Made by a program: the position numbers and the translations under genes. The notes beneath the pieces were generated by a model, which did no database searches, had not been told where the DNA came from, and saw only the letters and a program-made list of their open reading frames with translations. This document shows, one piece after another, positions 12,836-23,900 of a stretch of DNA of 64,000 nt (its first letter is position 1; every line of letters begins with the position of its first letter). The stretch is from Larimichthys crocea (Eukaryota; Chordata; Actinopteri; Sciaenidae): the NCBI RefSeq assembly GCF_000972845.2, contig NC_040021.1:7793291-7857290 (forward strand). The letters are read 5' to 3'.

Positions 12836-13248
12836 AATTATAATAAGAATAAATGCTGCACACTCTATATTATCGCTGAAAATTGGCTTAAAGTTAATCT
12901 TGTAATATACACGAGGAGATACTGCACATGTTAAATGTGAAAGGGGACTTTCACTACTTCCTGTCTAATCCGTGCTCTCTGTGTGTAGCTTGACGCTGTC
13001 CTCTCCGGATAGGGAAGGGAGGGCCCTCTGAGTTGATGTAACCCAACACCTGGCGCCCACCCCTCCCAAATCTCAACAGATACATTTCATAAGGAATGCA
13101 AAGACTGTGTTTTATCTGAGGGGACACAGTACAAACACTGTACAAATACTCTTGTCTTAAAATAAAGAGATGAAAAGAGCGCGGTGAGTTAAATGATACC
13201 ATGGCAGAATGTATGGGGCTTTCTCAAATGGCATCTGTTTGATCAGTG

Positions 13249-13250
<2 letters not shown>

Positions 13251-13292
<42 letters not shown>
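13251..13292. repeat. (TG)n microsatellite
   Basis: About 21 uninterrupted TG units. Potential Z-DNA former and a polymorphic marker. Confidence 0.95.
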
Positions 13293-13293
<1 letters not shown>

Positions 13294-14405
13294 ATGCGCA
13301 CTGCACAAAAAACACCTGAAATGTCCACATTTGGCCCCTGAGCAACCCTTGCCTTTGGAAAAAAAAAAGCACCATATGTCTGAGGGACAGGATTTACATT
13401 CACATGTGATAGAGGTGTGTGTGTCCTGTGCCTGTGCGTAAACAACAGCTTTGAACATAAATATTTGTCCCATGGTTATTCCTGATGGTAAAGGCCAAAG
13501 GATTTATTACAATATCATGTTACAGTATCAGGCTGGTGGTGAAAAGGTGGAGATGATCAGGTTGCATTTAGCAACATAAACAAACATCAGTGTCATTTTT
13601 CAACTTTATGTAAAGTACTGTGTTACTGTTTACTATTATGTTTCATTTTTTAATCTAAATTTCAGTTTTTTTAAAACCAAAATCAGGTTAATATGTGGTG
13701 AACTTATTATGGTGAATTTCGGTCATAAAGTTAGTCATGTCATTACCAAATATGTGCTTAGATGACTCTTATCATCCTTAAATGTCTCCCTCTTGCAGGA
13801 CTTTCACTTGGTCACCAAACCCCATGCAGAGAGACAAGCAGGTTAGACAGACAGGCGGGACAGGAGGGCTGTTTCAGAGCCTCTCTCTTCCCTGTCTCCA
13901 GCCGTCCTCGGTCTGCTCTGGTTGGAGGAATCCAGGGACCACGCTCGTGTAAACAGAAACCCGATCCAGTGCGCAAGGCTTGGGTTTCTCCCTCTCGTAC
14001 ACCCGCTGATGATACTCGATCCGGCCCGGCTTTGGGAACAGGGCTTATCTGATGCCTCACAAAAGGCCCCTCTCTCCGGCTCTCCATAACAGCGCACATC
14101 TGGTGCCTCTGCAGGGGACGATGTCCCTTAAGGTTCCTCTGGGAGGGGTGAAAGTGGGGATAAGACCATCTCAGAAGTCCACTTACACAAATGATATACA
14201 GTATTTATAGATCTAAAGTTACAATCCCCAACATCTGGACGGAATCATTGAAAACTGGCCACGTTGTGTGTCATTATTTACATTGTTGTCCGTGGATAGG
14301 CCACATGATTACAGTGAGCATAGCTGGTCAATTTAGAAGATGATTGAAATGTAGTCTGGTCGTCAGCACTAACAGAGTGGTTTACTTTACAATAATGTGT
14401 TTTCA

Positions 14406-14420
14406 CCAATAGGGGGCGAT
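14406..14420 (+). promoter_or_regulatory. CTCF-like motif
   Basis: CCAATAGGGGGCGATG resembles the CTCF core. It lies between the divergent sobp and cd24 promoters. Motif match only. Confidence 0.3.
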
Positions 14421-15240
14421 GTCTAACCATTGGTTTTGAATAGTTGTGCCAGTGAATATAGCCCGGTGTTTTCCATGTATCAAATGACATGCAAATACAG
14501 TCATGATGAGAGCATCTGTGTTTTTGGCCCAGTGATAAATTGAGCTGTAGCACAGATAATAATAATTTGAACTGCAATTTGCCCATATACATTTGATATA
14601 AACAACTCAAACAGTTCAACAGTTGAAAACAATCACACCAAAGTTAAATACAATGAAAACAAAATCACAACTAACTCTCAACAACAACCAGAGTTGATGA
14701 TTAAGAACGTTTTTAAGAAAGTTCATTTTCTGGTCAGTGGTGATTTTTTGATTGGCAATGCGTGACATGATGTACACACACACACATCAGCATAACCTCA
14801 ATGTACGATTCCTCTAAACTACTTCAATCACTAATTAAATGATATATAGACCTACTAATCACATCACAACAAAATAGTGCCATACAAATGTAATATAAAG
14901 CATCCATAATATACCTCCAAAAGTAAGCGAAATACAGTCACAGTATAAAGTACCAACAAAATTAAAAGTAAATAGGACTGTCTGGAAAAAAATATTGTAT
15001 TGACAAAATTGTGCAAAACACGACAATACAAGACAGAGTACAGAAAATGTGCTACAATAAAATATCAGAAAAGCTACTAGTTCTGCTACTTGTCCTTGAC
15101 ATTTAAAACAGTTTTATCTGTTCTTGTGTTGGCTTGGTTTTGAAAACATTTTATGAACAAAAGTCTGGTAACTAAGGTCACACTCCTGTCTAGACAGTTC
15201 AGTTCAGTTCACATCAGTTTTAGCAGTCTGGTATAAATTA

Positions 15241-15590
15241 CTATGTTGGTGACTCTTCTCAACAAGGAGTGATGAGCGTGCATGCTCAGTTGCATCTCCA
15301 AAAATAATCTACTTGTGTGCACACTTCTCCTGAAAGTGTGATTGTTTGCGTTATTGAAGTTCCTGGTCAAACCAGCTTCCACAATTACGCGTCAAATTTC
15401 TGTATAACTTTTTATTTTTCACCATCTCCCGGCACTGTCAAGAGTTTACACATGCTATGTAAGACAGGAGGTATAAACACCTCCCGTCTGATGCAGCCTT
15501 CACATTAGAGAGAAGAAGCAGAGTCTGTGGACAACCTCCTCTATCTAGGGGTTTATCTGGGAGTGGCTGTGTTCACCACAAATAGTCAAC
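15241..15590 (+). pseudogene. Decayed duplicate of the cd24 promoter and first exon
   Basis: This segment aligns collinearly with 16822-17270. Shared blocks include CTATGTTGGTGACTCTTCTC at both 5' ends, the CAGCTTCCACAATTA block, a TATA box (TATAAA at 15472) in the context of GAGGTATAAA, and the CCTCCCGTCTGATGCAGCCT block that follows it. After that, the remains of the signal-peptide codons are readable (VYLGVAVF against VHLGVLVF), but no ATG precedes them. It is therefore either a relic or an alternative non-coding first exon. It sits about 1.6 kb upstream of the intact copy. Confidence 0.75.
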
Positions 15591-16821
15591 GCAACTGGCC
15601 TGTTTGGCCCCAGGACACCCTTGGATACGCCTCTGGTTTTTACCATTTGAGTTCACCATAGCGTAATACATAATTGAGGCCTCCAATCAAACCTTCAAAG
15701 CAAAAATTTTGTTAAACGGGATAGGTCAATTTTCATGTCTTGTTTTAATCCGAACAAAGTCTCACTAATCAGTCAATGGCTTTTGATCAGCAACCCATAC
15801 TCTAACATAGGAACATCTAAATCATATCATTAAATCAAAATGTTTAATGATAGGAAGCTGTATTGTAGTTTTTCTCCTTTTATATAGATATATTAAATAG
15901 TTTATTCTATATATAGATATAGAACATCATAAATAGAAACAATAAAAAAAATCAAATAACCCCAATATTACATCAAACCACTGGGTTAACGCACAGTTTA
16001 CATACTTTTTATTTATTTATTTTTGTTTAAGTGTTGAATTGGTGGCTTTTTTATACAAACTATAAACTTCTTCTTACACATATATTAATTATTAGTAACT
16101 ATTTAAACCCACTAACTGCCAGCTGTAAGTGGTTAACTGAACTTAATGACAAAACTAGAGCTATTGTTAGCTGGCTATGCATAATATAGAATAAATAGTT
16201 GAAGATTGCAAATTACATTAAGTACAGTAATATAAACGGTATGTTACTTAAAGCTACTATAAAACACATATTTCTGTTTATGTGCAAATGCTACAGTGAC
16301 TTCCTATTTACAAAGCTGGTCGGTTTTGATTAGACAGCTGCTGATTTACATTTCCCTAAAGTTTTTACATTCCTAAAAATTTAATGTTTCAACTTTTAAT
16401 TAAAATTTTAATTAACCACCAATTTGACACTGACTACTAATTACTAAGAACTTTAGAGGACTTTACATCCCACTTCTGGATTTATGAAAAGCTGGTGCAA
16501 CCTGATTCTGAACACAAGATGTCGCTGTTGCTGCACGTATAGGCCATAGTCGAACTGTTCAACAGGTTGCATTAACTTGTCGGTTTCTCATTTTATATTT
16601 TTCATTCAATCCATGTCACTTTCTTGCCACTACAACTCGGAACCACGCAACAGATTCTGAGTTTTATTAGTATAAACAGGTGCTACCCATCTCAATAATT
16701 ATGAACCCAATTATAGCTCGAACCAAGGCAGCCTACGAATCATTATCACCATGGCAACATAACGGTGGGAACAGGTGTGCAGGTGTATATAGATGGAAAC
16801 CAGTTTTGGCATTTCTGGGTC
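15591..16821. other. AT-rich spacer between the two cd24 promoter copies
   Basis: No gene is supported. The sequence is AT-rich with short TATATAGATA motifs. The plus frame at 16680-16961 crosses into the promoter of the intact cd24 copy and has no recognisable domain. Confidence 0.5.
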
Positions 16822-17085
16822 ACTATGTTGGTGACTCTTCTCAGCAAGGAGTGATGCCGTGCAAGCAAAAGTCGTTTAAACATCATGTAATGAAGTGGAT
16901 GGAGCATGCGTCTGCACCTGTCGCTCCAAATATACTTTACTCATGTGCACACTTATCCTAAAAGTGTGACGGTTTCCGTAATTGAAGTCCCTGTGGTCAA
17001 CACCAGCTTCCACAATTATATCACATTTCTGTAAAAACTAAAAACTGATTTTTCCACCATGTCCGGGACTCTGTCAGGACCGTGC

Positions 17086-17112
17086 TACGTCACCGACGAG
17101 GAGGTATAAAAA
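17086..17112 (+). promoter_or_regulatory. cd24 core promoter: CRE-like site and TATA box
   Basis: A CRE-like TACGTCA at 17086-17092 is followed by TATAAAAA at 17105-17112, placing initiation near 17135 and leaving a short A-rich 5' UTR before the ATG at 17224. The upstream duplicate keeps the TATA box but has lost the TACGTCA. Confidence 0.6.
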
Positions 17113-17223
17113 CCTCCCGTCTGATGCAGCCTTCACATAAGAGAGAAGAAGCAGAGTCTGTGGGCACCCTCCTCCTCCATCTGGCCAAATTACTGCAAAA
17201 AAATAAATAAATAAAAATAAAAA

Positions 17224-18259
17224 ATGTCTAAAATGACGATCGTTCATCTGGGAGTTCTTGTGTTCGCCATATGTTTATCAACACAGGTAAGCTGATTCAT
17301 TATTTTAAAGACAATATTCATAACTGTTAAATTGATTTTATTGATTAGGTAGTGGTTGGAATTCAGCGTGGAGCGGAGAGAGGATTACATTTATTTAAAT
17401 CACCTGTGTGGTGATGGGTTGTTTGACTTTAATGATGTTTCCAGTCGGGGGGTTTACACGAGTATAATGTGGTGGTCTGGATTACAGCAGGCTAGACTGG
17501 AAGCTCTCTAGGGAAATTAACATGATCCCAAATTATAGTCCGTCGATTTAGAAATTGGCATGTGTCTTTAATTAAACTTCATCCCCAGTCATAATATGTG
17601 TTTTTTCACATCTATGTATACCTCTTGAGTAGTTTACACTACAAGCAGAATTAATGATTCAGGTACAGTGTATTGTGTACCTGTGCAAAGGTGGGGGAGA
17701 GAATCTAAAGTTTCTTTTCGGTGCACTTTGCCAAACGAAACCTGACACGCAGGCGCAACTTTGTCTTTTTTTGTTTTGCTGACCAACCAGTCATCCTATG
17801 TTTGTTAGAAAGTATACATCAGTGGCTGGATGTGTGGTCAGAAATAACAGCGTGGTAATCATAATTTGAATAGTTTTCCAGTGTTTTTGTGCAATCTAGT
17901 ATTAGTTTTTATCCAGCTGACTAACTTATATTTAAATGATCTGCTAGTTATCATTTATTTCCTTTATCACTGACAAAAAAACAAGCAGAAGCTTTGTTAC
18001 AGACTAATTTACCAACCCTCTTCATCCCTCCACCCTCCTCCTCTTCTTTATCCTCCAAAAGGTGGTCTCCCAGAAGACCACAGCCCCCTCAGGGGGAGAA
18101 AACGCAACCTCCAACGCCACCACCATGGCCACAGACACCTACAGCAGTCCGGCCAACACCACCACCTCTACCGGAGCAGGCGTCTCGCTGCATGCAGGCA
18201 CCCTCTCCTTTCTGATTCCCGTCATCATGGCAGTCTCTTTCCTGCAGCATTACTGTTGA
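17224..18259 (+). CDS. cd24: CD24-like GPI-anchored mucin-type glycoprotein, two exons
   Basis: CD24 is a very small, heavily glycosylated GPI-anchored surface protein of leukocytes, neural and epithelial cells that takes part in adhesion and Siglec-type signalling in mammals. Exon 1 (17224-17286) encodes a 21-residue signal-peptide start with a hydrophobic VHLGVLVFAI core and ends in a GTAAGC donor after codon 21 (STQ). Exon 2 (18062-18259) follows a TTTATCC...AAAAG acceptor. The 86-residue precursor has a Ser/Thr-rich middle with three N-glycosylation sequons (NAT, NAT, NTT) and a hydrophobic C-terminus (LSFLIPVIMAVSF) suited to GPI attachment near the GAG or HAG residues. Size, exon split position and architecture match vertebrate CD24, and the neighbours fit the human 6q21 order. 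The mature core is too variable for a strong sequence match, so identity rests on architecture plus synteny. A second in-frame ATG at codon 4 is also well placed. Confidence 0.85.
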
Positions 18260-19145
18260 AGCCCGGACCCCCCCCCCACCTTTTCTCTGCCTCAACACTC
18301 CTCACTCCTCACCTCCCATCCAATTATCCCCACCCAGTCCAGCCTCCTCTACCCTTCACTGCACAGACCACAAGACTAACATGGATGGACTCCGCAACCT
18401 TCTTTGTCCTCCTAGTAATGATAAAAATATGTAATCCAAGACATTTCTTTCAATAAAGGGGGTTCTAACCTTCCGCTGGAGATCATCAACAAGACCCCCC
18501 AGCCCCTTGCATGGAATCAAAAGGAATGGTGGTGCGTCCAGCTTCCCTTTTGGCTTGCGTTTCCATGGTCACGTCATCACATTTTGGAGACGTTCAGGGC
18601 TGCGGTTGTCATGTCACATGTCTTGATTGAAATGCGGACCACTTGAGTGTACAGAGGTTCTTTTTGTGGCTTCAGATCCACCTGGCAATCAATATCAAAT
18701 GATTTTTGTCTGTTAAGTGAATTTTGGCTCATAAAGTAGGAGATTTAAACACACACACACACACACTCACACACAAACAAGATGACATTTTTAGTTGGGT
18801 TTTTTTAAAATTATTTGGCCATTCAGTTGTTTTATTAGAAATGTAAAAAAAAAAAAAAGAAGATGTATGTAGCAAATAAGTTGCCGCAGGACTTGTGTCA
18901 GTTTTGCCTTGTGATTTTTAAAGAGTTGTGGTCTTTTACTAAGAGGGTTTGATTGACACCTTTCCCCCCTTCATCCATGGGTAACACCTTGGAAGTGACT
19001 GTATGTACAACCATATGGGAAGGGTTGATGTTAGATTTATATTTCCCCCTTACAGTTTATATTTTGTATAAATGGAAATGTACTGTTTATTAGTTTGGGT
19101 ATAAGATACTGAAAGAAATGACAATGTACAATAAATTCTGAAAAG
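18260..19145 (+). promoter_or_regulatory. cd24 3' UTR with two polyadenylation signals
   Basis: AATAAA occurs at 18452-18457 and again at 19130-19135, giving a short and a long possible 3' end. Between them are a CA repeat near 18750-18776 and an A run near 18846. A long 3' UTR relative to a tiny coding region is characteristic of CD24 transcripts. Confidence 0.6.
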
Positions 19146-20730
19146 TGACAACTGTAATGGTTTCTTTAATTCCGGTTCTGTCTAACTTTTGGTTAATATG
19201 TTTATGTTTCCTGTGGTACCAGTGCTTAAACCAATATTTAACTAAAGCTTTTTAATCTTTCCTAATCTTGTTTCGCTGTCCTCCAAATTTGCATAGATCT
19301 CTTTGCATAAAATCTTCTCCTGAGCTGAATTGAAAGGGTGTGCTGATGTTGTATTCATCATTAGCGAGCAGCCAGGCGGTCTAGACAGGCAGCTGCTGAG
19401 CTACAGGCCAGAGATTCAGAGATTCAGCATTCCCCTGTGCCCCCAACTGATCTCCTCTGGATTAGTACCAGAGCAGCAATGACTGGATATGAAACAGTAC
19501 CAGCCTCTGTGGTATTCTAGTGATGTACAAAGTCTAAACAAGCCCGTGTACAACATGTAGATCATTAGGATTCTTTGACTCAAGGAGGATAGAAGCCCTG
19601 TAAAAGCTACGCACGTGCAGAAACCTGTTTGAATATCAGTATTTACATCTTTCAATTACTGGAAGAATAAATATGATTGTAAGAGTCCCTGAGGGAACAC
19701 ATCGTCAGATTCAAGCAGTTCAAACAAGGTTGGCCTTTGGCTGCTACTCCATACTCTCTAGTGTTGTCTTTGTCCAAGAGTTTAATTCTTCAACAGCTGC
19801 AGAGAATAGAAAAAAAATCTGAATAAACACCCAGCAATATTAATTTAATTTGGATCGGAGCTCAAATGAAGTTATCTATTAGAGATATACATGATGGGAG
19901 ATGAGTTTACCTTAAAACTGAATATGCACCATTAGAAAACAGTTTCATGTAGCCAGTATTAAAGTTCAATATGTAATAAAAACACTGATTTTTAAATGGA
20001 GAATGACACAGAAGAATGAATTTTGAACCAAATCTTTTCCAATTTATACCTTCACGGTGCATTTCTCTGCTTTTTTTGTGGTCAAACATTACTTTGTGCT
20101 TATTTTAAAAATGTTAAAACTGATCCACACCAACTAAACACATCAGAAATAATATACTGCATGTGTGTTTTGGGTGAACAGTGTGATGGCATAGTGAGTA
20201 GGAGTGCGCCTCGGAAATGGCTCAGCACCAGTAAAGCCAGCCTCATGACACATTTGCCCATCCTATTGTTCCTCAATCCTCTCTGCACTATTAACCTCTC
20301 CCTACAACACGCCATCCCCCCTCCACCACCCCTCCCTTTTAGCATCCATTTATTGTCCTCCCCCTGTTTGGTCTGAGGTGACTGCATTGGCGTGGGTGTG
20401 CAAAAATGACTAAGGGTTTTCTTTACCTGGTGATTTCAGAGTGATATTCCAATGGGTATATTTCACTTTCTATGAGATAACCATTCACAGAATAGATGGT
20501 TTAGTTTTCCCATTGTGCCTCAGGTTATGATGACATTTACTCCAGGTATATAGAGCACAAAATCTAAAAGCAGCTCGTCTTTTCTGCATCACTGCCAACC
20601 CAATGTATCTGGAGCATCAGCCAGTCCTGAGAGAGGTCTGGAAATCCTTTTTGATAGTATTATTCCATACATGAAAATCACCTAACTCACTGGATGAATG
20701 CAGATGTAACATCTAGGGGGTTAAGAATGT
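19146..20730. other. Intergenic, no feature supported
   Basis: Moderately AT-rich unique sequence downstream of cd24. The open frames on both strands are short and show no family motif or plausible splice structure. Confidence 0.5.
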
Positions 20731-20734
20731 AGGT

Positions 20735-20900
20735 GGCTGGGGCAGTTGGTAGCGTAGTGGGTTAAGCGCCCGCCCTGTGTGTGGAGGCTATAGTCCTCGC
20801 TGCAGCTGGCCCCAGTTCAAATCCTGCATCGGACAGCCATTTAGGTGGCTGCATGTGTACATCAGTATAGTCTAAAAAAAGTTGGAAAGGCTTCTTTGTG
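20735..20900 (+). mobile_element. tRNA-derived SINE
   Basis: An RNA polymerase III A box (TAGCGTAGTGG, 20750-20760) and B box (AGTTCAAATCC, 20814-20824) have tRNA-like spacing. They are embedded in GGGGCAGTTGG...GGGTTAAGCGCCCGCCC, typical of a fish tRNA-derived SINE head. The body continues through GACAGCCATTTAGGTGG. The clover-leaf arms are not intact, so this is not a functional tRNA gene. Confidence 0.7.
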
Positions 20901-23900
20901 TACTGAACATACCGGACCTTCTCCTCCACAGCACATTTTCTTAAATGAATTTACATTTAAGTGAATGTGTGAATGAGTAAATACAGTGTGTTTGCTCTTG
21001 TCCTGAACTGTCATTTACAATAGTAACCTCTGAGTGCTCTAGGCATGTCCTGTCTAATCTATAGGAGCTAGGAAATAACTATCTGTAACAAGGGTAAGCA
21101 AGTAGATAAATGTGTAATCAGCATACAATGAAACGAAGTGACGATCATTTATTGCCAACACATTTGCACAACTGCTGATGAAGTACAGTCAGCATTTGCA
21201 TGTGAGCACTGCCACTGCCGTTTCACTAAACTGAGACTTGAACTAATAGAGGTTCAGCTAACGATATTGTTTACTGAATCCTTGATACAAAATTATTTAC
21301 AACCTTGCTTTAATATTACAGAAAGTTTGTATTCGTCCATTACTTTCACATTTTCTTGGACACTTGAAGTGATTCTGGAGAAATTATACACAGCAAGTTA
21401 ATGTGACTAGTGTGTTGTCGTGGGTTGGCAAACTATTTCTAAAGTTGCTGCTGCACAACTAACATCCAGGAAGGACTATGGGTTTCCCATAACTCACCTG
21501 AGACAATAGTTAACATCAGAACAACAACAACATATATCCAATAGCAAACAAGAAAGTAAGCTGAATGCCTATGGGCAAGTATTATAACATTACCTGGCAC
21601 ACAAATCCTGGCTGGAATGGCAGGAATAACAAGTTAGTGTTGTCTGTGCCACTTTGTTTGTTCCCGTTTACAGAGCCAGGGCTGTGCACAGCCACCGGAT
21701 TTGCTTTTAGTGCAAAGCTAGCAGACCTTGAGGAAAATATTCACTGAATTTGAAAAAAGGTGTATTAAATTAAATTTGCATTGCCGTTCCTTTAACGGTG
21801 AGGTTGCGTCAACATTTCTGATGTTGATATACAAAATTAAAATGACAAAATGTTTAACATTATTTACAATCTAGCAAAGACAGCACTGTCTTAAGTCTAT
21901 TTAATTGTATGGACAATTTTATTAAACAGATTTCTTTTTTTAGCCATTACCAAGAGAACAGTTTAAATGAGAAGGCTTTTGATTGTCAGCAACATTTGTC
22001 CTGAAAAGACTTCCTGGCTGCTGGCAGAGCCAATCTCCTCTCGACCAGTTGAGCCCACCAAAGAAGATGTTTTCATTCTTTTATTCATCACCACTCTCCT
22101 CCAAAACCCTGCGAGGGTAGCATTATGACTCATGAGTGAAATGGTAGCATAATGTGCAATAGCAATATTGATTCATAAAAAATGTGACTCAATTAACTCC
22201 ACCATCCTGTTTTCCCTTCTCATCAGGTCTCAAGTGTGTCTTGTGGGTTTCAGGTTTTTCTTCCATCGCTGCTCTTTTCCACTCTGCAATCGATTCTCAG
22301 CCAAACTGAGAAGCAAAACCTCTCTTATAAGACTTCCACAAAATTCTCGGTTGATAAGCTTTGACCACAGATTGAAACGTTCAGATAAAGCATTTTCCAT
22401 CAAAGAGCTTCTGCTGTTGAGAAAGTTCTGTATACAGCGCTTGTCTTTGTCTGTTCCTCCATTGTGTCTAGCACCCTCTGATCCTTCTGTATAAGCCAGA
22501 GCTGCTGCTTCCAGTAACACCAGAGCATCACTTCCCGTGTGCCAGATTTCCTGGAAAGACTCATTAGACGCAACAATAGCAATCTTCTAAGCTTTCACAA
22601 CTGTAGTTACGGGTTACGTCATTATTTTCCATCAAGTAAAAAAGTCAAATAATAAGTCATAAATTGGAACAAATCTTACAAAACAAAAAGTGGAATATTA
22701 TTAATAATTTTAATGTCACACTCTGACTCTGACTAAAGGAAAGCAGGGTAAGGAACAGAGGCCCTTTGAGTATTTCTCCTCTACTACATGTTGACTGACA
22801 TTGGACCTCAACATCCATACTACCACCATAACCCTGAACAACATGTAGTCACCTCTTTTTGGGGCGTGTGAGGTATGACAGTCAACAGACCTTTAATCAT
22901 TGATTGGCTTAATGAAATATTCAGATGGCCGCCTGTGTTGTAGGGACAATGCCATGCACATATAATGCTCTACGCTCAGCCCACATGGACACCATTGTAT
23001 TGAGGGCCTTTCATACATTTCTTTGTGTAAAAGTGTTAGGATCACTCATTATTCATACATAATGTTGTGAAACGAGATGTGTTTGGGGGTGCATATTCAT
23101 CGTAGCTGCGTAAACAGTGTATATTTTTTGTGTGTTTGCTTGGTAATAATGTAACCATGCGGTAGTCATGTTACTGTCATTAAGGGCTAAGGCCCTGTGA
23201 CTTGTGTCGAATTTCAGGGCTGTAGTAAGACACTACGGGGTCGCTTAGTGACAATAAAGTAGCTTTTTAGATAATGAATCTGTTAATTTCACAGACATAT
23301 AACAGATGTGGTCTAAAATCAATGTGGCGTAACTCCAAATATATTTCAGATTTAGCTTTTCTATGGCAGATTAGCTTCTGCTCCATCCAGGAGTTTGTTA
23401 TGAGCTCATGAATAATTCATTTCACACCTCAGACAAATAGGAGGCTCAGTGTCACACCTGTCCAAAACTGTGCTTGTTGCCTAGTGCCCCAAACCCCCTC
23501 TGCACTGGCTGGTTCATACAAGGGAGATGTCTGAAGTAAAAAAAAAAAAAGGTTTCGGTCTCTGACTTCTCAAATAGTCAAATCAGCCACCGAAGCTAAC
23601 AGCAGCTGCTTGTACACTGTTCTGTATTCTGTGCCAAACCTTTCATTTGCTCGGTAGAGAGAAAAAAAACAACAGGTAGCAGCTGCAATAAGCTGATTCA
23701 AAACAACCTATTGTTGGGATCTTATTAAGTGAAAAAAAATCCTGCTGTGTAAATAAGATCTGGTATCTGTACTGAAACCAGCACTCTAATTCAGTAATGG
23801 GATTATGTAACAGTATCACTTTGTCACCATTTACAGAGCATTTACACATTTGAACTTAAGGTTTCCTTAATAGTTAATTAAAATGTACTAATGCTTAATA

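Larger units (their letters stand above)
12151..15240. other. Intergenic region between sobp and cd24
   Basis: No coding exon is supported. The region holds a dispersed repeat with a 43-bp internal duplication, an A/T-rich tail, a GT microsatellite, a CpG-richer patch around 13830-14060 and a CTCF-like motif. The overlapping plus and minus frames at 13762-14099 show no family resemblance. Confidence 0.6.

Noticed and set aside
13762..14099. Overlapping plus (96 codons) and minus (95 codons) frames in a GC-richer patch
   Set aside because: No recognisable domain, both strands equally open, and no splice or promoter context. Probably a CpG-richer non-coding patch.
20735..20900. A tRNA gene
   Set aside because: A and B boxes are present, but the clover-leaf arms do not pair and the body continues as a SINE.
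22168..22520. Frames of 108 and 96 codons on opposite strands
   Set aside because: No family motif, no exon-like flanks, and mutual overlap typical of chance open frames.
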